NCBI GenBank assembly: GCA_033398695.1
Contig: CM065801.1
Location: 104,215,170 to 104,279,169, forward strand
Reading direction: 5' to 3'
Source of the DNA: Orobanche coerulescens
Taxonomy: Eukaryota; Streptophyta; Magnoliopsida; Lamiales; Orobanchaceae
Length of the DNA stretch: 64,000 bases
This document shows positions 9,065-20,867 of the stretch, piece by piece. The notes beneath the pieces are model-generated. The model was not told the DNA's origin. It searched no databases and saw nothing but the letters and a program-made list of their open reading frames with translations. Position numbers and translations under genes: made by a program. How positions within the stretch are numbered: the stretch's first letter is position 1; each line of letters opens with the position of its first letter.

Positions 9065-12000
9065 TTACAGGGAGTCTGGCTGTAGCATTCCCAATTCTTG
9101 TCTGAGCATGTTGAATCTTGCTATGTCGAGCGGCTTGGTGAAGATGTCGGCCAACTGAATGTCTGTATGAACTTTTTCAAGGCGAACATCCTTGTTCTCG
9201 ACATGATTCCTTATAAAGTGATGCTTCATGTTGATATGCTTAGTGCGCGAGTGCAGGACAGGATTGTGCGTGATTGCAATTGCACTCGTGCTATCACACA
9301 TGATTGGAGTCTCTCTGGCATCGATTCCATAATCTGACAATTGTTGCTGCATCCAAAGGATCTGCATACAGCAACTACCAGCAGCATAGTACTCCGATTC
9401 AGCCGTGGAAAGAGAATTAGCCAATTGCTTCTTACTGAACCAAGAAACAAGTCTAGGTCCAAGAAAGTGGCAAGTTCCACTTGTACTCTTCCTATCTAGC
9501 TTGCAGCCTCCGAGATCCGAGTCGCTGTATCCAACTAAATCGAATCCGCCTTCTTTAGGATACCATAGTCCTGCATCGACTGTTCCTTTAATGTACTTTA
9601 GGATTCGTTTAGCTGTATTGAAGTGTGATTCCTTAGGTGCAACTTGATATCTTGCACACACTCCAACAGCAAACTGGATATCGGGCCTGCTAGCCGTTAG
9701 GTACAGGAGAGAACCAATGAGCTTCCTGTAGAGTGATTGGTCAAACGGCTTTCCGGCTTCATCTGCACTAATTTGCACGGAAGTGCTCATGGGGGTTGGC
9801 GAGGATTTGGAAGTGTTCATTCCAAATTTGTTGAGAAGCTCCTTGCTGTATTTTTCTTGGTTGATGAAAATACCTATAGGCAACTGCTTTACCTGCAAAC
9901 CTAGAAAATAACTAAGTTCCCCCATCATACTCATTTCAAATTTACTTTGCATGATATGAGAAAACCTTTGACATAAAGCAAGGTTAGTTGAACCAAAACT
10001 AATATCATCCACATAGATTTGCACCATAAGAAGGTCATCACCTTCCTGTATCTTGAACAAGGTCTTGTCCACAGCACCTTTCTCAAATCCGTTGTTGGTT
10101 AGATACTGGGACAGGGTTTCGTACCAGGCTCTAGGTGCTTGTTTAAGTCCGTACAGCGCTTTCCTTAGCCTGTAAACTAGATCGATACCGTCTGTGTTGG
10201 CAAACCCTGGTGGTTGTTCAACATAAACTTCTTCTGCAAGGTCTCCATTTAGGAAAGCACTCTTGACGTCCATTTGGTATACAATAAAACTCTTATGGGC
10301 GGCAAAGGCTAGAAATATCCTGATGGCTTCTAGTCTCGCTACAGGGGAGAAGGTTTCATCATAGTCTATGCCTTCTTCCTGACTATAGCCTTGTGCGACT
10401 AGTCTGGATTTATTCCTTATGATAAGTCCATTTCGATCCTTTTTGTTTCGAAATACCCATTTGGTTCCTATAACCGATTGATGTGTGGGTCTGGGTACAA
10501 GATACCATACATTGTTTCTTTCGAAATCGTTAAGCTCTTCTTCCATAGATGTTATCCAATGAGAATTATTAAGAGCGTCTATGGTCAAAACAGGTTCGGA
10601 CTGGGCTAAGAATACAGCGATAGTGCACATATTGAGTCTTCTAAACTCGGATTGAGATTTCCATTTAGGAAACTGTGATATCTCAGCATCAGATTCTTCT
10701 TGTGCACAAAGTACATTTCCTTGTGTACTCTGTATTCTCCTACGAGTAGAAACACCAGCATTTATGTTTCCAATGATCAGCTCTTGTGGGTGATCTCTCA
10801 ACCATCTTCGGTCGGGTTCTAATTCAGGATCTCGTACTGTATCGAAAGATTCTGTGGATACAGCTTCAGCTTGTGCAGCGTCGGCTTCATCCACATCGAT
10901 TCTTATAGCTGCGGGGTTGATTTCGACAGGTTCGATAGGAGTTGGAGGATCCAAGATAGATAGATGGTGAATGTTCTGAGTGATATCATCTACTCCTGTA
11001 GGGTCAAGGTGTGGTTCGTCAAACACTACATGAATTGATTCCTCGATCGTCAGCTTCCTTTTATTAAAGATTCTGAAAGCTTTGCTGACGGAGGAGTATC
11101 CTACGAATATTCCTTCATCTGATTTCTCATCAAAGGTTCTAAGTTGGTCCTTCCCATTATTCAATACATAACACCTGCATCAAAAAATGTGAAAATACGA
11201 AACTAACGGAGTTTTGTTGTTCCATACCTCATATGCTATTTTGTTGTGGTGCTTGTTGAGGATACAACGGTTTTGAGTGTAGCATGCTGTATTGGTTGCT
11301 TCACCCCAGAAACGCTATGGCAATTTGCTTGCGGAAATTATTGTCCTTGTTGCTTCTTTCAACGTCCTATTCTTTCGCTCGGCAACACCATTTTGTTGAG
11401 GTGTACGGGCAGCTAAGTATTCGTGTTGTATTCCATTCTCCGAACAGTATTGCTCTATAAAGCGGTTAGTAAATTCTGTACCTCTGTCGGAACGAATGCA
11501 CACGATACTCAATGCCTTTTCATTTTGCAACTTTCTCAGGAACTCGGGCAGCTTTGATGTTGTTTCCTTCTTCTTGCTAAGAAAGATCGTCTAAGCATAC
11601 CTGGAATAATCATCAACAACAACCATGCAGTATTTCTTACCTCCTAAACTTACTGGGTCTACAGGACCGTAGAGATCCATGTGTAGCATTTCCAACACTC
11701 TTTGGGTTGAAAGGTATGATTTGCTCTTCAGGGTTGACTTGATTTGTTTGCCTTTCTGACATGGTCCGCAGACGCTATCTTTCTTGAATGACACATTTGG
11801 CAAACCTCTAACCATTCCCTGTCTTGAGAGCTTGTTGATTGTCTGGAAGTTGACATGAGACATCCTCTTGTGCCATAACCAGCTAAGATCTGCAGTGCCT
11901 TTGGCAACAAAGCATGGAATTGAGGAGCTCATAGGCTTCCAGTCAGCAATATACATATTACCTGATCTGCTTCCTGTAAGCACAACTTCCTTGGTTTGGA

Positions 12001-12298
12001 TGTTTTTGACTCTACAGCGATCTATATAGAACTTCACCGAAAACTATTTCTCACAGAACTGGCTAATACTAAGTAGATTATACTGTAAGCCTTCAACATA
12101 TGCAACATCGGTGACTTTGAATTTTCCGAAAAGTAGGTTTCCTTTCCCTCTTGTTCTTCCTTTAGATTTATCACCGAAACGAACTTTTGGACCGCGACCT
12201 TCAACAAAATCTAATAGCTTGCTCCTATCTCCGGTCATGTGTCGAGAGCATCCACTATCAAAGTACCAGTTATCCTCCTCTAGAATGTCCTGTAACAA
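9065..12298 (-). pseudogene. pol: copia-1 pol (protease-integrase-RT-RNase H)
   Basis: One continuous frame interrupted only by four nonsense codons (12044-12046, 11591-11593, 11315-11317, 11180-11182). Order: protease WYFDSGCSRHMTG; GAG-pre/zinc domain WLWHKRMSHVNF; integrase core with the acidic triad visible (HMDLYGP, RSDRGTEF, AERKNRT); RT with [11 protein letters not shown] and [12 protein letters not shown]; RNase H with [24 protein letters not shown] and DIFTKPL. The last 699 aa (11164-9065) are uninterrupted, so RT and RNase H are intact. Comparison with copia-3 shows TGG to TAG at 11591. Confidence 0.92.
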
Positions 12299-12303
12299 AG
12301 AAA

Positions 12304-14579
12304 TTAAGTAGATTTAGGTCCCCTTTGATTTTTGGTAGTTCCTCTAGGTACCCAAGTTTTCCTGGCAGCAATTGGTTTACTGTAAGGCATACTCGGTACA
12401 GTGTTGCGATATCTACGGGGGGCATATCCGTAGTTGTTATAACCATGATAATTATTATGCATGAAAAATTCAGGGTTATTATTATTAATCCAGTACGAGT
12501 GCCGTCTTGGAGGTGGAGCCATCTTCTTAGGCCTAACAGCTTGCCTTCTGGGTCTCCAGTTGGATTCCCAATGCTGTTGTTGATACTGAACCGACATCTG
12601 CTGTCTCGAGGGATAACGGGGCTCCTGTATCCAATACCTTGGCGTGCTGTACTCATAGTACTGCCGTGCGGGCCTTTGGTAGTTGGATACAGCCTTCCTT
12701 CTGAACGGCTGTTGGCGCTGTTGATATATTCTGGGAGCATGCTGTTGAGTGCGCCTCACAGGTTGGAACGGCTTATGATTCCGCTGTCTGGAATAGGATT
12801 GCGATGGCAGAATAGCAGCCTTTGGTTTTCTCGGTACAACAGGTTCCTTCATGGGACTAGGGGTTTCTTCCGATTCTGTAATATGTTCCACACTCTTGAC
12901 GAACACTGTACTAGTTTTCCCTTTGTTTGAACATGAACTGTATCCTAAGCCACTTTTATCATGAGCATTTTGCCCAGTGCTCAGAATTTCTTCCATTCTT
13001 TTGGACGATTTCTCGAACGATTTCAGAGTGGTCTCAAGTTCAATTTCTCGCTTTTCGAGAGTTGTGATTTTGGCCTGAAGTAGAACCAAATCATTTGTAT
13101 TGCTCTCGTTGTGAGTTTTAGCCTCAGTTAGTTCATGAGCAAGTTGATGATTGCTCTCTATGAGTTTTTCAAAATCGACTTTGCTGGTTTCACAATCAAG
13201 AGACATATTTTCATAATTTATTTTCAGCAAGTCATTTTCATCTTTCAGCTCTAAATTAGTTAATTGAAGCTGTATATTCTCGCCGTTGTCTCATGGGCCT
13301 TTTGAATGTTTTTAAATTCATTCATCATGTTTTCAAAAGTATGAGATGCATTTGACGGAATAGCTGAGGTTGAACTGACCTCATCGTCGCTGTCTTCACC
13401 TTCTGGAATGTATTTGGCCATAAAGCACATATATGCTTTATCATCGAACTCATCGTCAGATGAATCACTTTCAGTGACCACCTGAAGACATTCTGCTGAT
13501 TTGGATGGTGTGGGGGAGGCTTCTGATTCTCCAATCAGGGCCTTGAGCTTGTCTTTCCAAGCACGTCTTCTTTAATCTCTCTCTTGTTGCTCGGCCTCCG
13601 GCAACCTTTGGAGTTTGGGATGAGTACATTTATTAGCATAATGCCCTGGTTTCCTGCAATTATAGCACAGATTAGCATCACCCGATGATGTTTCGGTACT
13701 TACCTTGTGGACAGGTTTGGGCCTGTAGGGAGTCTTTCCAGACTGTTTGATGAACTTTTTGAATTTGTGCATGAGAAGCGCCATTTCATCTTGAGACAGG
13801 ATGTCATCGTCACTGTCAGCATTCTTGTGACTAGGCTTCGACGAGCTGGGCATGCTGTGTCGATGGTTCGATACAGCGGCTAGTGCTGTGACCTTTGAAG
13901 GAGATTCTTCAGCTTTCTCTCTTCTGTCAATATCATACTCAAAAGCTTTGAGGTCAGAGAAGAGATTAAAAGTAGATATTTCATTAAGATTGCAAGATAC
14001 ACGCATAGCTGTGGTCTTAATGTCCCATCGGGCTGGGAGAGATCTGAAAATTTGTAAATTCTTCTCCTTTTGGGTATAAATTTTGCCCAACGCTTCAAGT
14101 TCACCAACAATACCAGTGAATCTGAGGTCAAGTTCCTCAAGTGTCTCAGTTGGTTTCATTTCGAAAGATTCAAATTGCTGAGTCAGTTTTGAAATCTTGT
14201 TTTCTTTTGAGAGCTCAGTTCCCTCACAAATCAATTTGAGTTTATCCCAGATTTATTTGGCTGTTTTGCAGCTCTTTACCTTTGAGAACGTGCCTTTGTC
14301 AAGAGTGACAAATAACGCGTTCTTAGCTACGTTGTCAAGGTTTGCTCGCTTTCTTTCATCTGTGGTCCATTCCTCGCGATCCTTCTCGAGCATCTCAGCA
14401 TGGGCTTGGCCTTCAATCCTTGCGGCCGTGTTTACCTTCATGATCTTGATAGGACCATCCTGTATCACAAAAATCATCTCTTCGCGCATTGCTGCAAGAT
14501 GAGCCTCCATCCTAATTCTCCAGTCATCAAATTCGTTAATAGAGAACATAGGTACTTTTTTGATCATAGAAGTATCCAT
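12304..14579 (-). pseudogene. gag: copia-1 gag
   Basis: Capsid protein. It starts MDTSMIKKVPMFSINEFDDW at 14579. In-frame TAA codons lie at 14253-14255 and 13572-13574. It contains the UBN2-like capsid core (KPTETLEELDLRF, FTGIVGELEALG), a zinc knuckle CYNCRKPGHYANKC, an acidic stretch (ESDSSDDEFDD), a frameshift near 13280, a Glu/Lys coiled coil (about 13230-12980), then an Arg/Gln/Tyr-rich C-terminus ending at a TAA (12304-12306). The long coiled coil is a Sirevirus feature. Gag and pol are in different frames here, unlike copia-2. Confidence 0.85.
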
Positions 14580-14671
14580 GTGATAATACAGAAATGAAAG
14601 AGACTGTTTTGAAAATAAGTGATTTTGGATCTGATTCGGTTAAAAATACGACTGATTCTTTTTAGAATCAA

Positions 14672-14685
14672 CCGCTCCGATACCA
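14672..14685 (-). other. Primer-binding site of copia-1, initiator-Met type
   Basis: The minus strand reads TGGTATCGGAGCGG, two bases after the LTR end. One change from the usual TGGTATCAGAGC. Confidence 0.85.
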
Positions 14686-14778
14686 CTTGTTGGTCACTAA
14701 GTATACTGGATACAGTTTGGGAAATAGTTTAAACAACAAACTGTACGGATTTTAAATCTGAGTGCGTAGCGGAAGTCT

Positions 14779-14793
14779 TAGATACAGTAGGTT
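14779..14793. repeat. LINE target-site duplication, left copy
   Basis: tagatacagtaggtt, identical to the right copy at 16697-16711. Together they define the insertion and show it arrived after copia-1. Confidence 0.9.
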
Positions 14794-16696
14794 TTTTTTT
14801 TTACTAAAAACAAGTGATACTTATATTCTTTTAAGTTTTTTTTTATTCAGGATTAATTTTTTTTTTTTAAAAAAGAAAAATTAGGAAATACAAAGAAATC
14901 ACGATTACAACACAGAAACCCATTAGTTCGGGTTTTTCTTCTCCTTGACTTTTTTCTTTTTATTTTTGTTCACTACTTCAATGTAACCCTCAACCTCTTT
15001 GGATGTGCCAATGATTTCATTTTGTGGACCTATTGCTCGATCATTTGCCTCGAGATCTTCTTCCATGTTTATAATTTCTTTTTATGGTTTCCATGCTCGA
15101 TCATTTGCCTTGAAACATTCTTCCATGTTGTTGGCGGGTAAGATTTCATATGATTGAAATATATCATCTCTAATCTTTTGAACAATCGACCGCTCGAGCG
15201 TTAGAAGATGCCGATTCGATCGAAAGACTGAGTCTTCATCGAACTCCGGGGGTAACCTCAAGGCTGGACTGGCTGGGCGGTCTGAACAGATCGGTTGCTG
15301 TACGACCGAGTCAGGAATCTCCATAAGTTCCCTGGACTTGGAGAAATCAGTGGCCTGGTCTGGATCTTGAGGCTCGACAGCCATTGTTGAAGATGGCCTG
15401 GTGTCGGCCGGGACAGATGGCTGGTCGGGACGGGTTTCAGAGTTAACCTCCTTGAGAGGCTTGACTGAGGAAGGTTTGCAATCCTTAAATTCATGACCAA
15501 GGTGCTTGCAAATGGAGCAGTAACTTGGAATGTTTTCATAATCCACTTCTTGGATCCTGATTTTCCCACCTAGCCGAATCTCAACTTCTGGCAAAGGAGC
15601 TTTAGTCACATCAATTTCAATACTAACACGCGGAGTGGATGCACGAGTTAGTTCGGCCGTGGAACTATCAATCCGAAGTGGTTTCCCTAAAATGGAAGCA
15701 ATCTGAAAAAGACTTCGTTTATCGAATAAGTGGATAGGAAGATACGGGAATTTCACCCACACCGGAGCAAATGGGGCCTCGACAAGAGGATCAAAGTCGG
15801 GTGTCCATTTGAAGACCCGCATCGGGAATCCAGCCATATGCCAAACTTGGCGGCTCCAAAGCCGAGTATAGTCTTCTTCACATAAAAGACGGAATAAGAC
15901 ATGCTTGTGTTCAAGAAGGGAGACCGAATATGTGCCTTTGAGTTTCAAGTTTCCCATTATGGACTTGAGACTTTTCATCGTCGGTAACCCATGCGAGAAT
16001 TTTCCGACCAAAGTAAACTCAAATGGGGCAGCGAGTTCTTCAAGTTCTTCAATCGAAAAAGAGACAACTTTACGGCCTTCAAATTCTGAAATCTGACCAA
16101 ATGTATTAGTTAATCCACTATCATAAAAGCTCTTGTTAAAATAGGTTTTTGCTTCAGCAATTTTCATTTTCGGGTCGCCCGCTGAGCCTTTTGATTTGGA
16201 ATTCATATCTGATTCCTTCAAATTTTTAACAACAGCAGCATAGCTAGGCATCGTGCGAGTATGAGGAGGTTCCGCGCAGCGCAGGTCAGCAACCATACCG
16301 CTGGAAACATGTTCCCCAGACTGGCTAACTCGGCTAAGATTTTCATCAGACACCTTCAATGCAGCCGAAGGTTGATTTTGAGAAGAAGTTGCCAGTATTG
16401 GACTAGCATCCAAAACTGGAATCACAAGTGGCGGAGGGTCCTCGTCCCTGCAGATGGACGATCCACCCTCAACCAGATTTTGTTTCACAAGATCTCTGAC
16501 AATCAAATTCCGATTAGGAACAGACAAACTACTATGAACCGGGCCAGCAATACCTGTTCCAAGGAGGGCTGTCTGTAAATCATCAGCCATCTGGTTATGG
16601 GCATACCGGTGCCCCTTAGATTTTCCTCTCTTACTAGTCATGAATCGGCGGCGAGAGTATTCTGAAATCCCGACAGCGAGATGAATGACCCTTAGA
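14794..16696 (-). mobile_element. Non-LTR retroposon (LINE-derived) carrying only ORF1
   Basis: Flanked by a 15-bp target duplication, tagatacagtaggtt, at 14779-14793 and 16697-16711. The minus-strand 3' end is A-rich (run at 14794-14802 plus two internal A runs at about 14830-14870). There is a 55-base 5' leader, an intact ORF1, and then about 290 bp of 3' sequence with no ORF2. A near-duplicate word (tgctcgatcatttgcct) occurs at about 15036 and 15091, straddling the point where ORF2 would begin. Confidence 0.85.
15082..16641 (-). CDS. LINE ORF1 protein (DUF4283 plus CCHC zinc knuckle)
   Basis: 519 aa, uninterrupted, one of the few intact ORFs in the window. ORF1 proteins bind LINE RNA in the ribonucleoprotein. 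A basic N-terminus (MTSKRGKSKGHR) and a Ser/Pro-rich stretch lead to a DUF4283 domain at about 185-340 (FTLVGKFSHGLPTMKSL, RLLCEEDYTRLWSR, PMRVFKWTPDFDP, APVWVKFPYLPIHLF). A zf-CCHC_4 knuckle follows at about 385 (YCSICKHLGHEFKDC), then an acidic, Pro-rich tail. No endonuclease or RT follows, so movement would need another LINE. Confidence 0.85.
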   Translation of the reverse strand: MTSKRGKSKGHRYAHNQMADDLQTALLGTGIAGPVHSSLSVPNRNLIVRDLVKQNLVEGGSSICRDEDPPPLVIPVLDASPILATSSQNQPSAALKVSDENLSRVSQSGEHVSSGMVADLRCAEPPHTRTMPSYAAVVKNLKESDMNSKSKGSAGDPKMKIAEAKTYFNKSFYDSGLTNTFGQISEFEGRKVVSFSIEELEELAAPFEFTLVGKFSHGLPTMKSLKSIMGNLKLKGTYSVSLLEHKHVLFRLLCEEDYTRLWSRQVWHMAGFPMRVFKWTPDFDPLVEAPFAPVWVKFPYLPIHLFDKRSLFQIASILGKPLRIDSSTAELTRASTPRVSIEIDVTKAPLPEVEIRLGGKIRIQEVDYENIPSYCSICKHLGHEFKDCKPSSVKPLKEVNSETRPDQPSVPADTRPSSTMAVEPQDPDQATDFSKSRELMEIPDSVVQQPICSDRPASPALRLPPEFDEDSVFRSNRHLLTLERSIVQKIRDDIFQSYEILPANNMEECFKANDRAWKP

Positions 16697-16711
16697 TAGA
16701 TACAGTAGGTT
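16697..16711. repeat. LINE target-site duplication, right copy
   Basis: tagatacagtaggtt, matching 14779-14793 in all 15 bases. Confidence 0.9.
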
Positions 16712-17760
16712 GTTGTGAATACAACAACTAAATGTATAGTGTATACTTAATTAATCACAGTAATTAAAACAGTAAAAACTGAAGGTAAATAACACAGTAA
16801 TTAAAGTGGTTCGAGGAAAACCCCTCTACGTCTACTGGTCCTCCACACAGGAGTAAAAAGTTTATTATAATTACTACGTACACAACTACGTAATTATAAC
16901 AACACACAATCAATATATCGTTCACACAGATTGATATAAAGATCTTAGCTTCAACCGTTCACACAGATTGGTTTTGAGCTAATGCTTTGACTTGCTTCTT
17001 CACACACAGTTCTGAAGCTTTGTCTTCTTCAATGCAAATCCTTCACACAGAGTTCCGGAGAAGCACAGATTGCTCAGTCCACACAGGGCTGATCTGGGTT
17101 TGTTCAAAGTATAGAACAGATGGTAAACAACAACTTTGACTTTAAGAGCTTTCAGCTGATGAAATGTTGTTCAGGATGATGAGCACTGTATATCTCTTTT
17201 GATCTGAGTTGCAGTAAGCTTTGGAGATATGTTTTGCTCTGATAATAATTTCAATAGCTTGGGTAACTGATCTTCAGCATCTTGATGTGATATATATAGT
17301 CTCTGAAATATATATCCGTTTAGATGTATCCGTTTGAGTGAGATTCCGTTCCAACGGGATTATAACACGATCCGAATTTAGCGGGATTTGAAGATCTGTT
17401 GACTGACAGTATTTAAATACTTTATCCTTGAGTATTTAAATACTTCTTTATTCAACGGGACTTGACTTCTGAAGATTCCTTCTTTGTCCTGTTGTGAGCT
17501 GTATGGAAGATAACTGTATTGGAGATTCGAGACAGTTTCCATACTTGGTCTTTTATAAGACTTCTTGCTGTACTGAAGGGCTTCACTATATGCTGATTCG
17601 AGGCAGGTCTTCGATACAGGATAATGCCTCAATGCTTCGATACAGTTTCCTTTACTGTATGTGGATTGGCATATATGTCAAAACCTCTTTATCAAATACC
17701 ATTCGATACAGGGATTGGATATCCCGGCTGTTTCGATACAGGGTTCTTGTTTTCCCAACA

Positions 17761-18588
17761 ATCCATATCTCTCAGGTTCATGTCGCACCCTATTGATCTT
17801 TCAGGAACTTATGTACTTTGAACTAGCTCCTTAACTAATTATTGAGATTATTCATTTTTCATCGGCGAAGCTGTCTTCTTGTGGTTCTCGAGTTTCCTCG
17901 AGTATTACTTTTCTCCCACTGTCTCTTTTGGAAACAAATTCTCTTTCTACGAAGACAACATTTCGAGCATCAAATACTTTGTTCTCTGTGGGATTATAAA
18001 AATAGTACCTTTAGTTTCCTTAGGATATCCCAGAACTAACCATCTTTCAGATCTGGCTGACAATTTGTCAAACACTTGGAGTCTTACGAATGCTTTGCAA
18101 TTCTAGATCTTTAGAAAAGACAAGTTTGGTCTCTTACCAGTTTATTTCTCAAATATGTCTTTTCAACTTCCATAGATAGAACACGGTTAAGGGTAAATGG
18201 TGTTGTTTCTAAGGCATGGCCCCAAAATGATAATAGAAGCTCCGTCTGGCTCATCATGGATCGAACCATATCTAATAAAGTTCGATTCCTCCTCTTAGAC
18301 ACGCCATTATATTAAGGTGTTCCAGGGGGAGTAAGTTGTGAAATAATTCCACAACTCCTAAGATGATCATCACATTCTTAGCTCAAGTATTCGCCACCTC
18401 GATCCATTGAAGGGATTTAATTGTATTGCCAAGTTGATTATGTACTTCACTTTGGAGAAGTTTGAACATTTCCATAGATTCATGTTTATACATCAATTGA
18501 TAAACATATCCATACCGACTAAAATCATTGGTAAAAGTGATGAAGTATTGGTATCTGCCTCTGGCGTGAGTGCGAAGAGGTTTGTATA
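17761..18588 (-). pseudogene. copia-H copy 1: integrase segment
   Basis: Minus-strand remnant of a copia element distinct from copia-1. Below 18588 it reads into integrase (HARGRYQYFITFTNDFSRYG), then SKRRNRTLLDMVRSMM at about 18300-18250, and on into the integrase C-terminal region. Several frameshifts. It is about 90% alike by eye to 26128-26943. The copia-1 LTR cuts it on the left and gypsy-G's LTR on the right. Confidence 0.75.
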
Positions 18589-18773
18589 TGTAATACCCGA
18601 ATGTTTGATCTGTATTTAATCTGTATTTGAACCCTATGACATTATATATGTCGTATTTTTGATCTGAGTATAATCCTCCATATTTCATGATTCTGTATTG
18701 ATGAGCGTATGATTTCATAAGATGTTGTTTCATTCATGTACTTAATGTAAATGTATCACACACTAACGTTTAA

Positions 18774-19175
18774 GTGTAGCGCCCGCTAAATGTGTAAGCT
18801 AGAACACGCTACAGATGAGGCTTAGCGCGCACTATACGTGGTCAGCACGATTGAGACAGGTTGATAGGTGAGATCAGACCGTGGATTTTGTTGTGGTCAT
18901 GTCGGGATGAATCTGGATGGCTTTTGTAAAAGTAGAGTCAACGGTGCTTAACGCACGCTAAGGGAGTGATGCTAGCGCACTCTAAGTCGAGTACAGTGAG
19001 GTCAGTGAGCTTTGTAAAGTCGTTACCGCACGCTATATTAGTGTGGTAGCATACGCTAACTGTTATATTTAATGTACATAAGGGATGTTTAGCGCATGTT
19101 AAGATAAGAGGATACATAACAATAGGCTGTGAGCCCGTTAGCGCACGCTAACAAGGAGCAGTAGCGCACACTAAT
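18774..19175. repeat. TTAGCGCACGCTAA palindrome array in LTR-G
   Basis: About ten copies or variants of a 14-bp palindrome (TTAGCG-YR-CGCTAA) over 400 bp; the clearest are at 18948-18961 (TTAACGCACGCTAA) and 19137-19152 (GTTAGCGCACGCTAAC). Spacing is irregular, and the sequence between copies is not repeated. Confidence 0.88.
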
Positions 19176-19184
19176 AACCATTTT

Positions 19185-19193
19185 CTATAAATA
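19185..19193 (+). promoter_or_regulatory. TATA box of LTR-G
   Basis: CTATAAATA, 10 bases after the last copy of the palindrome array. Confidence 0.7.
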
Positions 19194-20189
19194 GAATAGC
19201 ACCTCATTTCATTTTTCAGTTTCCACTTCACTCCACACTCGATTTCCGAGATATAGAGAGTTACCCTCTCCATATTAAACCTTCATATCATCCTCTTAAC
19301 ATAATCATTGAAGTCAAGGAGCTTTGAGGATTGATGTTCAATTGTTTGGCGTGGAGTTCATCAAGTGATTTCATCTTTTCCTTCCGTTTAAGGTATGTGG
19401 CGATTCACTAATATGGATTACGTGTTTCTTATGATCATGCTATGGGAGTTGTTAAGTTTATCACTAAGATTATTCAGTTTCTTACGTACAACTTGATCAA
19501 GCAACGCGTATAGGGGAACTTAAGGGATTGAACTTAGGGTTATTCCTTGAAGAAGAAGATGATAAACATGTGAACCTATTAACCGAGTTTTATGCTGTTC
19601 TTCAAGATATCTCCAAAATCTTGCCACGTTGGATTATTGGAAGTTATGGTTAGGATTCATGTTAGAGGAACTACCTTGTGTTATAGTTGTAGAATGCGAC
19701 CGAATGATGTGTTTAATCTTGTTTGGAAGATTATGGAATTGTTGTTCGAATTAGTAGCGTAGTGATGATTCAAACAGTTTGGGTTGGGGCAGATTCATAT
19801 GTTTTTATGATCGGGTAGATTATGCCTCTTGATTCTAGTATGATGTTTAGAACGATTATCTGGAACCGTTAGTTATAATGGTGATATTGTTTAATGGAGG
19901 TTCAGATTGTTGGTGAAGTAAACGAGTGAGAGTTCTTCGACCAGGTTGAAGGTTATTCGTAGTATCTATCCTCATCGCCATCCTTGAGGCAAGTATCATA
20001 ATGTGATTTTTGGTTTAAAATTGATGATTTCATCATGCATATTGTCATTCATGTTGATGAATATGAGATTATCCTAGACGAATGGTCAAATGTCGTTTAT
20101 GTTTTGATTCATGTGTATGTTCGTGTTACTGAACACATTGTTTTGCATATGTGTATGCATGGTTGTATCGCATGTGTTTTTTTGATCCG

Positions 20190-20400
20190 AAAGGGATCGT
20201 GTGATCTATGTTGAGGGCACTGGATCAGATATCCAGCTCATGTTGGTCTGATGGGATCATCTTGGGATCTATGCTCAGGGTGCTGGATCATTGGACGGGG
20301 TTTTCCACCTCGTATTGGTCCGATGGGATCATCTTGGGATCTATGCTCAGGGCACTGGATCATTGGAATACCCTATGTTGTGTTGATGGAATCATGTGGA
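20190..20400 (+). repeat. Minisatellite in the downstream half of LTR-G
   Basis: Three tandem units of about 70-75 bp, each with GGGATC, then ATCTATG, then GGGCACTGGATCA (or GGTGCTGGATCA). The units are diverged. Confidence 0.75.
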
Positions 20401-20855
20401 TTCGCATCGTTGGATTCCGGTAGCGGAAGTCCGTGTTCTGTATTTGGTTATGCATCATGTTGCATATCTGCTCTTGTATATTATGATACTCGTACTAGCA
20501 TCGTTTTGCTAACCCCTGTGGGGGTGGACTTTTGTTTTGATGTTTAGGTTGCCGCGGAGCGGGGAAGCAACCACAGTACCGACATGATGACAAAGGGGCA
20601 CAGTGATGTTGCCCATTGTATTGTTTTGTTATTATGGTTTGGTGTTTAGTACTCAAGTACGTGTGTCTTTTGATGATTTGACAAATTTGTAATAAGTGAA
20701 TTGTGTTGAGATGGTTTAACCGGTTATTAAATTACGCAACTATTGGTGGTATTTTTGTATTATTCAGTTATTCGCTTAATTTAGCCTTGTAAACTCTTAT
20801 ATAAAGAGTTTACGGCGCTGTAATTATTCCGAATATCTCGGGGTTTCACAGAATA

Positions 20856-20867
20856 TGGTATCGGAGC
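20856..20867 (+). other. Primer-binding site of gypsy-G
   Basis: TGGTATCGGAGC, five bases after the LTR end; initiator-Met type. Confidence 0.9.

Larger units (their letters stand above)
6632..17760 (-). mobile_element. copia-1: Sirevirus-like Ty1/copia element with ORF3
   Basis: Minus-strand order: 5' LTR 17760-14688 (holding a LINE), iMet PBS, gag, pol (protease, integrase, RT, RNase H), a spacer with repeated polypurine tracts, and ORF3. The Athila insertion cuts it at 6631, so the 3' LTR is not visible. A long ORF downstream of RNase H, a coiled-coil gag and repeated PPTs are traits of the SIRE/Maximus (Sirevirus) lineage. It is inserted into copia-H1 at 17760/17761. Confidence 0.85.
14688..17760 (-). 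repeat. 5' LTR of copia-1, split by a LINE
   Basis: Minus-strand start TGTTGGGAAAACAAG, end AGTGACCAACA. Without the LINE and one target copy it is about 1155 bp. In U3 the word TTCGATACAG recurs (about 17608, 17638, 17701, 17731), and the LTR middle has the repeated ttcacacaga words common in Sirevirus LTRs. The only ORF inside belongs to the LINE. Confidence 0.8.
18589..20850 (+). repeat. 5' LTR of gypsy-G
   Basis: 2262 bp, TGTAATACCCGAATG to CGGGGTTTCACA. It carries a palindrome array (18774-19175), a TATA box (19185-19193) and a downstream minisatellite (20190-20400). The 3' LTR start at 25769 matches for about 50 bp. Confidence 0.88.

Noticed and set aside
18383..18733. A 116-codon minus-strand ORF joining copia-H to sequence beyond 18588
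   Set aside because: The first part lies inside LTR-G; the ORF is a chance fusion across the insertion junction.
20208..20547. Plus-strand ORFs with repeated WIIG/GSSWDL-type segments, at first like a repeat protein
   Set aside because: The repeats come from the LTR-G minisatellite in two overlapping frames; no start context and no homologue recognised.
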